Positions 9,802 through 18,999 of a stretch of 45,922 bases of DNA are shown here, piece by piece. Within the stretch, counting starts at the first letter, position 1. Every line of letters starts with the position of its first letter. The position numbers and the translations under genes were made by a program. Source of the DNA: Chara braunii. Lineage: Eukaryota; Streptophyta; Charophyceae; Charales; Characeae. The DNA lies in assembly GCA_003427395.1 (NCBI GenBank), contig BFEA01000335.1, positions 1,015,415 through 1,061,336 of the forward strand, read 5' to 3'. The notes under the pieces are model-generated. The model did no database searches. It was not told the DNA's origin and saw only the letters and a program-made list of their open reading frames with translations.

Positions 9802-10537
9802 CTAAGAGAATGACCTTACCTCGGTCACAAACTCAGGTCTGGGCCAGTCATGTATGTTGGCCACCTTTGCGTCATCCGACTTCAGACCATTCGCATAGAC
9901 CTCATGACCCAAGTACAAGATCTTGGTGCGTCCGATTTCGCATTTTTTCAAGTCAACCTTGTACTGGTGTTGTCTTTGAAGCCCTGGCACAATTTTCACG
10001 TGCTCAGCGTGCTCCTCTACAGTCCTACTAAAAATGAGGATAGCGTCAAGGTACACAACAATAAAAAATCCGATTCATTAAGTAATGGAACGTCCCCGGA
10101 GCCTTGCATAGACCAAAGGGCATCACCACAAACTTGTACAAACCATACCTGCTCCGAAAAGCGGTTTTGTGTTGATCCTCAGGTCTAATCGCAATCTAAT
10201 GGTATCCGGACTTCATATCTATCTTGGTGAAGTACAAGCATCCCTGCACTCTATCCAAGAGGTTATCGATGCGTGGTAGGGGTTCCATCTTCTTAACGGT
10301 GATGGCATTGAGGCCCCTATAGTCAATGCACATCCTTAGGGTCCCCCCTTTCTTTGGGACAAATAAGACTGACACACTGTAGGGGGACGTACTTAGCATC
10401 CAACACTTCTCTGTGAGCTCCTTGAGCTGGCAGCGAAGCTCATCTAACTCCGCAGGAGACATCCTGTATATCCGCCCTCTAGGAACCTTGTTACCCGGAA
10501 CGACTTCAATCGCGTAGACAACCTCCGTTTCTACCAC
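9802..10537 (-). pseudogene. gypsy A2 reverse transcriptase
   Basis: Frame 10537-10196 carries [34 protein letters not shown] and YFTKIDMKSGYH (first catalytic Asp). A frameshift region follows, then [12 protein letters not shown]-like sequence and [15 protein letters not shown] at 10056 downward. The second Asp of YLDD is Ala, which abolishes polymerase chemistry. Then GHEVYANGLKSDDAK and IHDWPRPEFVTEVRSF. Confidence 0.87.
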
Positions 10538-10559
10538 ACCCCTCGGCTCCCCAAAGACG

Positions 10560-11300
10560 TCTGAATATTGTGCAACTGGGGGGTGATTTTACGGCCTCCC
10601 CTTTCTCAGAGACAAAGACTAGGTACATACCTTCCTTGTGATTCTTCTTGTAGTAGTTGCAGTTGTAGAAAGATGACACGCACATGCAACTATAGTTCTA
10701 CACTAGTTTGCAAGCCTTGAGCTTTTGCAGCTTCCATTTTGCAAGTTGTGAATCATCACCGTTCTATCCAAATCGAACTAAGGCTTAGCAACGTCGAGGT
10801 AGTGCATGCCTAGAAACATGTCAAATGGCAGATCGTCGCTTCCAAGATCTTGTGTCGCAGTTTCCCCCCTCCATAAGAGAAGGTCCAAACTACGTCCTTG
10901 ACATGGTCTTTGCCTATCATAGAGTGCTTGTTGGCTAAGGTAGATGCTACAGACCGACTACACCACTGCACTTCGTCGCCTAAGGGCAGCCTATCCACAC
11001 AAGCACGACTGATGAAAATCCGCGTATGTTGACATCGCCCAGGAGTCTCTAGGATCTTTTTCTAAGCACTCAGTCTCTAATTCCTCTAAGGACTCACACA
11101 CATCCATCGAGCAAAGTATCGATTGCTCTGAATCTGTGTGCAGGGCGGTCAAGCGGTCCATAGCCTTGGCCATCGTCTGAAATGGACAGGGCAAGGTAAC
11201 CACTTCAGCACGAGTAAGGGCGGCTAACACTCCTATTGGCCCAAGGTGTTTCCCTGGAAGTGCTCGCAGAAGCACCACTAGAGTTGGAAGATCCAACTGT
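10560..11300 (-). pseudogene. gypsy A2 protease region
   Basis: Blocks GPIGVLAALTRAEVVTLP and KDPRDSWAM match A1. The segment with the catalytic D-S/T-G is missing: after SWAM the sequence reaches FHQSCLCG and the next frame resumes at ACVDRLPLGDEVQW, so the active site is deleted or scrambled here. The linker blocks (LRHKILEA and the FKASRLEENYGCMC-like block) are present but broken. Confidence 0.75.
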
Positions 11301-11340
11301 CACTATCGAGGATCCTACCTTCCCGACGCCCCGCTCACTC

Positions 11341-13585
11341 CTGCACTTGCTCATTGTGTGCCCATACTGGCCACAATTGAGACGAGCGCCTCATGCAACA
11401 CTGTCTCGCCACACCTTGTACTCTAGACCAACCTTCACCCATATGGATGGTCCGTGGTCAGCTTGATCCTTGGGCCGACCTACCTTTTGTTTCCTGGCCC
11501 CCGTAGCCTTTTCTCCAATGGGAGCGACTACTCCACCCTCTGAAGTCTCCCCACTCCCATCTCCCTTTGTCTCTTCCCCAAGGTCAAAGAAGTCGTCAAT
11601 CTCAGTTGCTTGTCCTTCATGGTCTACGAACATGAGATTGCCCTTCGTCCTTCAATCCCGAGGAAGCTTCTTCTTCCTCCCATCTACTAGTCCCTGTTGG
11701 GCAATCCCAACCCTAACCTTTATGCCTAGGGCTTTCTTGCTGAACGAGGCAAAGTTATGCACAACTTATTTTTGACATTTGTGGGTAGACCCAGCTTGAG
11801 ATGGTGTGGCAGAGTTGGAGCCGCCCTGCAATCGAGATCTACAACCTGGGCGCACTCAATAATTCCTTGCATCATATGAAATCCGTATTGCCAAGGCTCT
11901 GCAGCGTCCATATAAGCAATCTGAAATAACCATTCGTTTTTCATTTTGTATTGTATGTTCTCGTTTTGTTGATGGGGCCGTAAGAGGTCGCGGGCTGCTT
12001 CACAAGTAGAGCAGACCCCAAGTCAACTTTGGAGACTTCCATTACTCCACAGGCCGTTCTGAAATCTCCGCCAACGCGGCCTGTGTTTTACACATGATTT
12101 TCTTTGTTAACAGGAGAATCATACCGATCATGTAAAACAAAGACCCATAATACAAGCGATCCTAGGTGCAACATGAGTATCTGCGGATCGCACAGCACGC
12201 CTGGAACAACGATCAGCCGCTCTACGACGTTTTTTACCTCGTGAATTGTCCGGTATCTCTTCGATCCCAGACTAGCCAGCAAGTCGATGGCCTTCTAAGC
12301 CCCTTGAGGGTCATGCCGCCTGCTCTACACCAACCGTACAAACTCCTCCAATATTCGGGTCTGTGCACAGCCATCGAAGTTCTGACCATATCCTTGTTTC
12401 TAGGATGGATGAAGCAACAGCCTCTTCCTCGGTCCTTGTCAGCTTGTGCCTTACGTTGGTAGGCACAATCCGCACCGACATATCCAGATCCTCTTCCTTC
12501 TTTTTGTCGCCAGAAAAGTGTTTACGACTCAGCAAGGGTATCTTGGGTGTCCACTGCATGGAATGTAAAGCAACCTGTTCCTGCTGCATCGGTTGAGAAA
12601 CCAATGGAACAGGCCGCTGTGGCAGCACTTCGTCGCGGCGGCGGTAACTGTTGCAAAGGCTGCTGTACGTGCAGCTGCCCTGTAGCACCGACCGCTGGAT
12701 GAGGAAGTGAAGAAGGTTTTGGAATCTGCCCACTACTACTTGGTGCTAAACCGCCTGAAATGGGCATGCCAAACCGCAGGGTAAAGAATGGTCCTGCTGG
12801 TGGCAGCGTCAGAGTGGGACTTGCAACCGTGGGGGGAGCTACACAAATCTGTGGTGGCCTCACCATAGGTCGAGGCGGCCGTGCCGCAGTCAATATCTAG
12901 TTCTGGCCGGCTACCAGCTCCGCCAACAATTCCTGTTGCACGGCCTGTGTTCGGCCACACTCAACAGGGAGTTTCGAAGAGACCAAAAAATAGGGTCAAA
13001 AGTTGACTTATCTATAGCTCCTGCATCCTTGCCCCTAGCCTAGCTTTTCTAATTCTAGCTCTCTTTCTTTTCCTCTACTTCTTGCAACTGGCGTTGTAGC
13101 TCTGCGTGGATGGCATTTGTTTCTGCAATCTCGTAATCCTTACCTGACATGGGTTGCAACTGGCGTTGTAGCTCTGCGTGGATGGCATTTGTTTCTGCAA
13201 TCTCGTAATCCTTACCTGACCTGGGTTGCTACTGGATGACCTTGACCTGCAAGCCAGCGATCTGACTCATGGTTGACCCTAACATACCCGAACTTGCACC
13301 TGACGAAGTGGCCTGAGAAGAGGCATGTGACATAGCAAAGATGGTAGACATGGCTGCCTCTGCTCTGGCTCTAGCTTCTGCTGCTGTGGCTGCTGCTAGT
13401 GCCCTCTCAGCGTTGCCTGCTGCTTCCCTAGCCCTCTGCAATATGCCCCTCTCTCTAGCTTCTCTACGCAGTCTCCTTACCTCTCCCATTTCTAACACCA
13501 AGCAAATGGTTGGGCGATTGAGTGCAAGTCTATGGGTAAGTCCCCTATTTCCCTGGTCTAGTCCTTCAACGTCAGTCCTTGTCAC
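11341..13585 (-). pseudogene. gypsy A2 gag (capsid/nucleocapsid, broken)
   Basis: The N-terminal part (13585-13229) is a highly charged, Ala-rich coiled coil (RRLRREARERGILQRA, then ERALAAATAAEARARAEAA). It is preceded by a TGA and begins at a non-ATG codon, so the true start is lost. A Pro/Gln-rich middle follows (12900-12540). A capsid-like block KKKEEDLDMSVRIVPT with VRHKLTRTEEEA follows at 12520-12390, then GSKRYRTIHEVKNVVERLIVV. A CCHC zinc knuckle near 11341-11390 reads NCGQYGHTMSKC; its first Cys appears to have become Arg. Several stops and frameshifts occur. Confidence 0.75.
13082..13225 (-). repeat. 72-bp in-frame tandem duplication in gag
   Basis: 13082-13153 and 13154-13225 are nearly identical. 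Each encodes KDYEIAETNAIHAELQRQLQ on the minus strand, a helical charged segment. The period of 72 keeps frame (24 residues), so it could have been tolerated while gag was active. Confidence 0.85.
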
Positions 13586-13728
13586 TCATCAGCTACACGA
13601 GGTATACACTCTGCACTAGGATCCTCGCTGGGACCTACCGCATCATGACACCCAACCGATTTATAAATAAATAAATAAAATAATTGTTTGTTCCAGCTTT
13701 GTTACAAAGAAGCCAAGCGGTAACAGCA

Positions 13729-13745
13729 GATAATCTCAGATTCCT
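13729..13745. repeat. target-site duplication, left copy (U6 insertion)
   Basis: GATAATCTCAGATTCCT, 17 bp, identical to 13868-13884. It lies next to the A-rich tail of the inserted U6 sequence. Confidence 0.93.
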
Positions 13746-13769
13746 TTCTTTTTTTTTTTTTTTTTNTTT

Positions 13770-13817
13770 AATTTGGACCATTTCTCGATTTATGCGTGTC
13801 ATCCTTGCACAGGGGCC

Positions 13818-13849
<32 letters not shown>

Positions 13850-13867
13850 ACGGATGTCCCGAAGGAC
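13770..13867 (-). ncRNA. U6: U6 snRNA retrocopy
   Basis: U6 is the catalytic spliceosomal snRNA. Read from 13867 on the minus strand, the copy has a 5' stem-loop GUCC-UUCG-GGAC, then ACAGAGA (5' splice-site pairing box), AGCAUGGCCCC with the catalytic AGC triad, the internal stem-loop region to GCAAGGAUGACACGC, and AAAUCGAGAAAUGGUCCAAAUU. It is about 98 nt and nearly full length. In place of the oligo(U) terminator it runs into an A-rich tail (minus strand), visible as the T run 13746-13769 with one N. It is flanked by perfect 17-bp direct repeats with the 5' end exactly abutting one of them. That is the hallmark of L1-like retroposition, so it is probably a pseudogene lacking the native U6 promoter, despite very good sequence conservation. 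Confidence 0.95.
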
Positions 13868-13884
13868 GATAATCTCAGATTCCT
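13868..13884. repeat. target-site duplication, right copy (U6 insertion)
   Basis: GATAATCTCAGATTCCT, identical to 13729-13745; starts at the base right after the U6 5' end. Confidence 0.93.
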
Positions 13885-13885
13885 A

Positions 13886-14265
13886 ATAACAATAAATTCC
13901 AACTTTTGACTAGTCTGAAACAGATTGCAGTGCAACCAAAAATATTCACTACTCTATCTGCAGCAGTCTGTTAGTTGTTATCAAAGTCCATCACAACTAA
14001 CTAATCAAAAACAAAAATAAAAGTGTTTGTGGGTGTACAACCAGAATGGAATTATACAATGTCGTTCTACCTCAGCTTAAATGCCACATAAGCGAGCTCT
14101 CATCATCCAGCGTGCACCCCTATGTCACCACATAGCCTTCCTGGCACGTGCACACGACACTGGACCACCAACGCAACCCAGCGCACGAGCGTTACCACTG
14201 CCCCACCATATCCAGCGAAGCACCAAACAGCGATTGCGAAGGAGCCAGCGCAGCGGCTCGAACCA
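13886..14265 (-). other. 5' leader of A2 between PBS and the U6 insertion
   Basis: Between the primer binding site and the U6 insertion. No open frame with recognisable similarity. AT-rich from 13886 to about 14080, GC-richer near the PBS. A functional leader would carry packaging signals; none can be identified by eye. Confidence 0.5.
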
Positions 14266-14277
14266 GCTCCGATACCA
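14266..14277 (-). promoter_or_regulatory. primer binding site (tRNA-iMet type), A2
   Basis: Minus strand reads TGGTATCGGAGC, three bases after the CA end of the 5' LTR. The classical plant initiator-tRNA-Met primer site is TGGTATCAGAGC, so there is one mismatch. Beyond it TGGTTCGAGCC continues with looser resemblance to the tRNA T arm. This fixes the LTR boundary and orientation. Confidence 0.85.
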
Positions 14278-14280
14278 AAT

Positions 14281-15123
14281 TGCAAGCAAAATGAGCGATA
14301 GGAAAATGACAGAATTCCAGAATGCAAAATCACATTGAAAACCAGAAAGTTGAACGCTGTCCAGAAAGCAGATACGCATTGATATTCCACCAACGGAGAA
14401 CCAAAGAACCGAATCCAAATGTCAATGAGAGCATACTCTCGCCACCACCAACCAACGTATCCAGAGCCCTTCCTCGTCTTCTCTACCCAGTCTACGATCA
14501 CACAGCTACTAACCATCATCCTCCTCTCTCTCTCTCTCCCTCGTCTTCCTCACCCACGTCTCCACTACCACGAAGACCACCACCCGACCCCCGCTAGCCT
14601 TCTCCAAGCTGGCCCGGCTATGGGCCCCCAGCTATGGCGACTGCGCTCGTGAATCCACATTGGCACTAGCAGCACTGCCACCCACTCTACCAAGTGCCCA
14701 ACTGCCCCCTACTCAGCCCAGCCCTTTCCTATATGGAAAGTGGTGGGCTCGTTCCCACTCGCTTGCCCAGTGAGACCAAGCTACTTCAGTCTCGGGCAAA
14801 GTGTCTGCGGCCAGGCCTGTCCAGACAGTGGCCTGGGAACGAATTCGTTAGGCAAGCCCAACCACCCAAGCACAACCGTGCAGCGTTCCCTGCTTTCACC
14901 ACATTGATGGAAAAGCCTGGAAGGCGCACAAATATTTTAGATTCTCAGGAGCAAGGCGGACGTAACCAAATGGCATGTTGCAACTGTCTAGCACCCAACA
15001 AGATTTGCAAAATTTCACGAGTTCAGGGCTCATTGAGATTTGGGGACCCGCCTTCACTTAGGGCGGGCACGCGTTTGCTGCAGGGGCCTAATGCCGCTAT
15101 GCCGAGGGGGTAAAATCCTTGTA
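14281..15123 (-). mobile_element. 5' LTR of A2
   Basis: Ends TTGCTTGCA on the minus strand, immediately before the primer site. Its start (near 15123) reads TACAAGGATTTTAC, where the 3' LTR has TGAGAGGATTTTAC, so the terminal TG has mutated. Colinear with 6928-7770. The two LTRs differ by many substitutions and small indels, implying an old insertion. Confidence 0.85.
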
Positions 15124-15126
15124 TCA

Positions 15127-15209
15127 ATGCCTTTCTCCACCTTTTGGCTAGATCAATTGTAGTAACTGTTCTGATCCATTTGTTTGATCTGTGATCCACC
15201 GGGCCACAT
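15127..15209 (+). pseudogene. U2: U2 snRNA 5'-domain pseudogene
   Basis: U2 pairs with the intron branch point. From 15127 the plus strand reads ATGCCTTTCTCCACC, then TTTTGGCTAGATCAA, TTGTAGTAACTGTTCTGATC and GATCTGTGATCC. Plant U2 begins AUACCUUUCUCGGCCUUUUGGCUAAGAUCAAGUGUAGUAUCUG (recalled in short blocks), so similarity runs from the first nucleotide. The branch-point-recognition core GUAGUA is intact. Substitutions in the invariant stem I/IIa region, a one-base deletion and loss of everything after about nucleotide 80 (an A-rich run follows) show it is not functional. The gypsy A2 LTR abuts its 5' end. Confidence 0.8.
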
Positions 15210-15619
15210 ACAAAAAAAAGCAGGATATAGGTTTCACTTCAAGAACAACAAAAAAAAAGATAAAACAAAAGAAACAGGGCATCCTCCATCCACGTACTGC
15301 AAACAAAATTCCAGGATGCAAAGATTCATCCATCGTAATAGAATGCAGAGAACAACAGTGAACGAAAATCCAGGATAGCCGACATTTCATCCTGGTGAAA
15401 AAAGAAACACACCCTACGAATGTGTTTAAGTTGCACTGTGTCAGACCTTGTCAGTGCTAATCCAGCACAGCAATGCACAACAATGCCTGTAAAAATTAAC
15501 AAGTTACAGGCGCGCCACAGCGGTGCCTCGGCAGGCAGGGCGCTGGCATGTGACACAGAGAGAGAGAGAGAGAGAGTTTTCCAGCCATGCACGCAGAGAG
15601 ATAGAGAGAAGCTACATCG
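15210..15619. other. A-rich unassigned interval
   Basis: A-rich runs (15211-15265) follow the U2 fragment; a short (AG)n run lies at about 15559-15576. No gene recognised. Confidence 0.5.
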
Positions 15620-15690
15620 ATCGATAGGATGAGCAAAATCGGAATGAATCTTCCGCTAGAACATGGGAATATACGCTGCGACTTCTTTTT
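15620..15690 (+). repeat. gag-region duplicate of A3
   Basis: The block with ATAGGATGAGCAAAATCG and CTTCCGCTAGAACATGG matches 16175-16225 and, in part, 16255-16285. Three partial copies of the same short gag segment therefore surround the adapter and gap. Confidence 0.7.
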
Positions 15691-15719
15691 TTTTTCGTTT
15701 GTGCGTGTGTGTGTGTGTG

Positions 15720-15749
15720 CTGTCTCTTATACACATCTAGATGTGTATA
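15720..15749. other. Nextera mate-pair junction adapter (artefact 1)
   Basis: CTGTCTCTTATACACATCT (15720-15738) is followed at once by AGATGTGTATA, the head-to-head Tn5 mosaic ends of the Nextera mate-pair junction. It is sequencing-library DNA, not genome. The flanking sequences are probably not neighbours in the organism. Confidence 0.96.
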
Positions 15750-15959
15750 CGCTCTCTGAGGATAGAGAGTACTTGGTGGAGATGCTGAAGGTGGGACTCG
15801 AAGGTGGGGCTATAGACAAGGATATCATCGAGGTAAACGACGACACAGACTTCGAGGAGGTCGTGGAAGATGTGGTTCATGGTGGATTGGAATGTGGCGG
15901 GGGCGTTGGTGAGTCTGAAGGGCATCACGAGGAACTCGTAGTGCCCAAAGCGAGAATGG
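15750..15959 (-). pseudogene. Ty3/gypsy lineage C reverse transcriptase fragment
   Basis: Minus-strand translation is [22 protein letters not shown], then [30 protein letters not shown]. This is the RT palm with an intact YLDD. The wording ([14 protein letters not shown]) differs from family A ([14 protein letters not shown]), so it is another lineage. MPFR replaces the usual MPFG. It is cut on one side by the adapter and on the other by the N gap. Confidence 0.88.
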
Positions 15960-16066
15960 NNNNNNNNNNNNNNNNNNNNNNNNNNNNNNNNNNNNNNNNN
16001 NNNNNNNNNNNNNNNNNNNNNNNNNNNNNNNNNNNNNNNNNNNNNNNNNNNNNNNNNNNNNNNNNN
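15960..16066. other. assembly gap (107 N)
   Basis: Run of N between the lineage C RT fragment and a (GT)n/(GA)n microsatellite. Content unknown. Confidence 1.

Positions 16067-16132
<66 letters not shown>
16067..16132. repeat. (GT)n-(GA)n compound microsatellite
   Basis: About 32 bases of GT followed by about 33 bases of GA, directly after the gap. Confidence 0.95.
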
Positions 16133-16136
<4 letters not shown>

Positions 16137-16254
16137 AAGCCTTCAAACTCGTGGCTGCCTCACGCGACTTCCATCGATAGGATGAGCAAAATCGAATGGA
16201 TCTTCCGCAAGAACATGGAAATATGCACTACTACACTTTTGGATCGCATCGGTG

Positions 16255-16640
16255 GATCTTCCGCTAGAACATGGAAATATGCACTACCGATTTCAAGGTG
16301 GCCACCGATTGGATCAACAATCTTTGTGCCAAAGGTACAAGAACGTTCGCGAATTCACAGACACCGTAGAACAACTGCTTGTGGTACCTGGTGTGCACTA
16401 CTACGACCAGCAGGTTCTCCTTATACAAATTACCTGAGATGTTTGTCTGCAGAGGTAAAAGACTAAGCTGGTGGATGAGGCCTATGTCGACCAACATAAC
16501 TTCGCCTCTTTTAGCAAGAAAGCCTTAGATATAAAGGCAAAACTTGGGTCCGCGCATCAAAGTCAGGTCGATGGTAGGAAGAAGAGACTTCCCCAAGACT
16601 GGAAAAAGAAAGGTCAACTATTGACCATGATGGTCAGGCT
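16255..16640 (+). pseudogene. gypsy A3 gag fragment
   Basis: Blocks EHGNMHYRFQGGHRLDQQSL, REFTDTVEQLLVVPGVHYYD and (from 16471) DEAYVDQHNFASFSKKALDI. They correspond to the capsid part in A2 (VKNVVERLIVVPGV) and end in a basic stretch KKRLPQDWKKKGQ. No zinc knuckle is seen. The frame changes around 16440. Confidence 0.75.
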
Positions 16641-17084
16641 CCTTCTCTTATGGAGGAGGGAAGTGAGACATAAAATCTCATTCCTCGTTAGCGACGAGCT
16701 GCCCTTCAATATGTTGCTAAGCATGTACTACCTCGAGGTTGCGCACCCTCAATTCGATTGGGATAGAAAAGTGTTGATCCACAAGCTGCCCAACGGTAGA
16801 ACCGTTAGATTGCAGAAGTTTAAAGCTAGCAGTCTAGAGGAAAACTACGGGTGCATGTACGCAACTTCTTTCTATAACTACTATTAAGGAGAATCGCAAG
16901 GAGGGCATGTATCTAGCCTTTATCTCCGAGAAAGGGAAGGCCGTTACAACACCCCAGAGATAGAATCACTCATCTCGCAATATTCCAACCTTTTTGAGGA
17001 GCCTACTAGCGTGGCGGAAAGCGAGGTGGTCCATGCGATAGAGGTTGTCCCACGTAGTAAGGTGTCTAAAGGACGAATCTATAG
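16641..17084 (+). pseudogene. gypsy A3 protease remnant and linker
   Basis: The catalytic D-S/T-G half of the protease is absent. The sequence resumes at VRHKISFLVSDELPFNML, then AHPQFDWDRKVLIHKLPNG and FKASSLEENYGCMYATSFYN, matching A1 and A2. A frameshifted block then reads AESEVVHAIEVVPRSKVSKGRI before RT. Confidence 0.75.
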
Positions 17085-17561
17085 ATGTCTCCTGCGGAGT
17101 TGGATGAGCTCCGCCACCAGCTCAAGGAGCTCACAGAAGAGGGATGGATTCGGCCTAGTACCTCCCTTAACGGTGCGCCAGTCTTATTTGTCCCTAAGAA
17201 GGGAGGTACACTGAGGATGTGCATTGACTATAGAGGCCTCAATGTCATCACTGTTAAGAATGCGGAGCCGCTACCCCGCATCGACGACCTATTGGATAGA
17301 GTGCACGGATGTCAGTACTTCACAAAGATAGATTTGAAGTCTGAATACCATCAAATTGCCATTAGACCTGACGACCAGCACAAAACCGCCTTTCAGACCA
17401 GGTACAGTCTGTATGAGTTTGTGGTGATGCCCTTTGGCCTATGCAATGCACCTGGAACATTCCAGCACGCAATGAACAGGATGTTTTATGAGTACTTAGA
17501 CAAGTTTATCGTCGTGTACCTCGACGATATTCTTATCTTTAGTAGGACTGTAGAGGAGTAG
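17085..17561 (+). pseudogene. gypsy A3 reverse transcriptase, best-preserved palm
   Basis: A single open frame of 158 codons holds the finger and palm: [60 protein letters not shown] (first Asp), [34 protein letters not shown] (YLDD intact). This is the only family-A copy in the window with the RT catalytic aspartates preserved. It stops at TAG 17559-17561, where A1 and A2 continue with EHAEHVK, and DLKSEYH replaces the usual DLKSGYH. Not functional as a whole enzyme because thumb, RNase H and integrase are in broken frames. Confidence 0.9.
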
Positions 17562-18130
17562 CTGAGCACTTAAAAATAATGTCAGGTCTCCTAAGACAGC
17601 ACCAGTACAAGGTAAACTTGGAGAAATGAGAGTTCAGTCGCACGAAGATTTTGTACTTGGGTCACGAAATCTCCGCGGATGGGTTGAGGCCGGACGATGC
17701 CAAAGTGGCCAGCATACGGGACTGGCCAAGACCTCAAACTGGTATTGAGGTCCGATCATTTTTGGGGATGAGGGGCTACTACCGTCCGTATGTTAAAAAC
17801 AATAGTACTATAGCTTCCCCATTAACTGATCTAACTCGACTTGACACCCCTTGGGAGTGGATTGAAGAGTGTAAAGCAAGCTTCAGGAAACTGAAGTATG
17901 CTCAGATACACTATGAAGTTCTTAAACTTCTGGATCATGATAAGCCATTCGCCGTGACCACAAACGCCAACCAGGGCATAGGCGAGATCCTTGCGCAAAA
18001 GAAGGGGCCAAAGTTGAGAACTATCGAGTAGTCCAAAAGCTAGTCCACATATGAGTGTGAGCTCTATGCCCTCTACAGAGCACTGGTCCATTGGAGACAC
18101 TACCTCCTCGACAGATTTTTCTACTTGGGC
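17562..18130 (+). pseudogene. gypsy A3 RT thumb and RNase H
   Basis: Open from 17651 to 18031: YLGHEISADGLRPDDAK, VRSFLGMRGYYRPYVK, LDHDKPFAVTTNANQGIG. After a TAG at 18029-18031 the block YECELYALYRALVHWRHYLL follows and is joined directly to ADALSSQ-like sequence near 18131. The rest of the RNase H to integrase spacer is therefore deleted. Confidence 0.8.
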
Positions 18131-18990
18131 TGATGCACTATCAAGTCAGGAAGATCATCCGCAAGTTCAAGGAGAAGGATAAAGTAACTTTTGGCGAATG
18201 TACGATGATAGATGGCTTGCGTAGTTTATTTTTAGGGGAATGTCATGCTGCGACCGGTCATTTTGGCTATAGGAAGACATCAGCTACCCTAGTGCAGAAG
18301 TTTCGGTGGCCCACAATGATGCAGCATGCAAAGAGAAATGTAAACGTGACAAACCAAGGACGCAGGCACCTTTGGGATTGATTAAACCCCTGCCTATCCT
18401 GGGCAGAGTGTGTCCATGGATTTCATGGATACTCTCGTGACAAGCAAGAGTGGAAAAAGGCATATATTTGTCATTGTGGATAGATTTACTAAATATGCAA
18501 GACTAATTGCTATGCCTGAGACAGCCAGAACTGACCACATCATCAAGCTCTTTATGGATAACTGGGTATGTGACTTCGGTCTACCTTCGTCTTTAGTTAG
18601 TGACAGGGACATGAGATTCACCAGCGAACTTGGCAAAGCACAGCCCAACAGATGGGCACCCGGCTGCACATGACATCAAGGACCCACCCTGAGTCAAATG
18701 GCCAGGCTGAACAGATGAATCGTGTAGTGCAGCACCTGCTTCGGCATTACATCAAGCAAAGTCCAGATGTCTGGGACGAGAAGTTGCCTCTCGTCGCCAG
18801 CCTGTACAATAATGCATAGCACTATTGGTATGACTCCCAACCAATTACATCTCGGTTGGAAGCCCAGATCAGCACTGGACTTTCTATTACCTAAACAGCA
18901 GCAAAATGCATCACCTGGCATCACCTGGCAGCCTAGAGTTTGTTGTCAAATACGAACAGATACTGCAACAGGCTGTAGAGCACATTAAGA
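18131..18990 (+). pseudogene. gypsy A3 integrase
   Basis: Zinc region GECHAATGHFGYRKTSATLVQ, with the CxxC half lost (KRNVNVTNQGR). The core starts with SMDFMDTLVTSKSGKRHIFV and IVDRFTKYARLIAMPE, then VSDRDMRFTSEL, then (after a frameshift) SNGQAEQMNRVVQHLLRHYI and LHLGWKPRSALDFLLP. All three catalytic acidic residues can be placed. A 10-bp CATCACCTGG block is repeated at 18910-18929. Confidence 0.85.
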
Positions 18991-18999
18991 GAGCTCAAG

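Larger units (their letters stand above)
6928..15123 (-). mobile_element. Ty3/gypsy family A, copy A2: complete provirus-like structure
   Basis: Minus-strand order is 5' LTR (15123-14281), PBS (14277-14266), leader with a U6 insertion, gag, protease, RT, RNase H, integrase, C-terminal tail, PPT (7786-7771), 3' LTR (7770-6928). Both LTRs measure about 843 bp by my boundaries. The outer flanks share TCAA (6924-6927 and 15124-15127), a likely 4-5 bp target duplication. Numerous stops and an RT active-site change (YLDA) show it is inactive. This copy defines the family's termini and primer site. Confidence 0.9.

Noticed and set aside
15629-16138. 169-codon plus-strand frame across the adapter, gap and microsatellite
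   Set aside because: It contains the adapter peptide SYTHLDVY, the N gap and GT/GA repeat translation; the real sequence is RT on the other strand.
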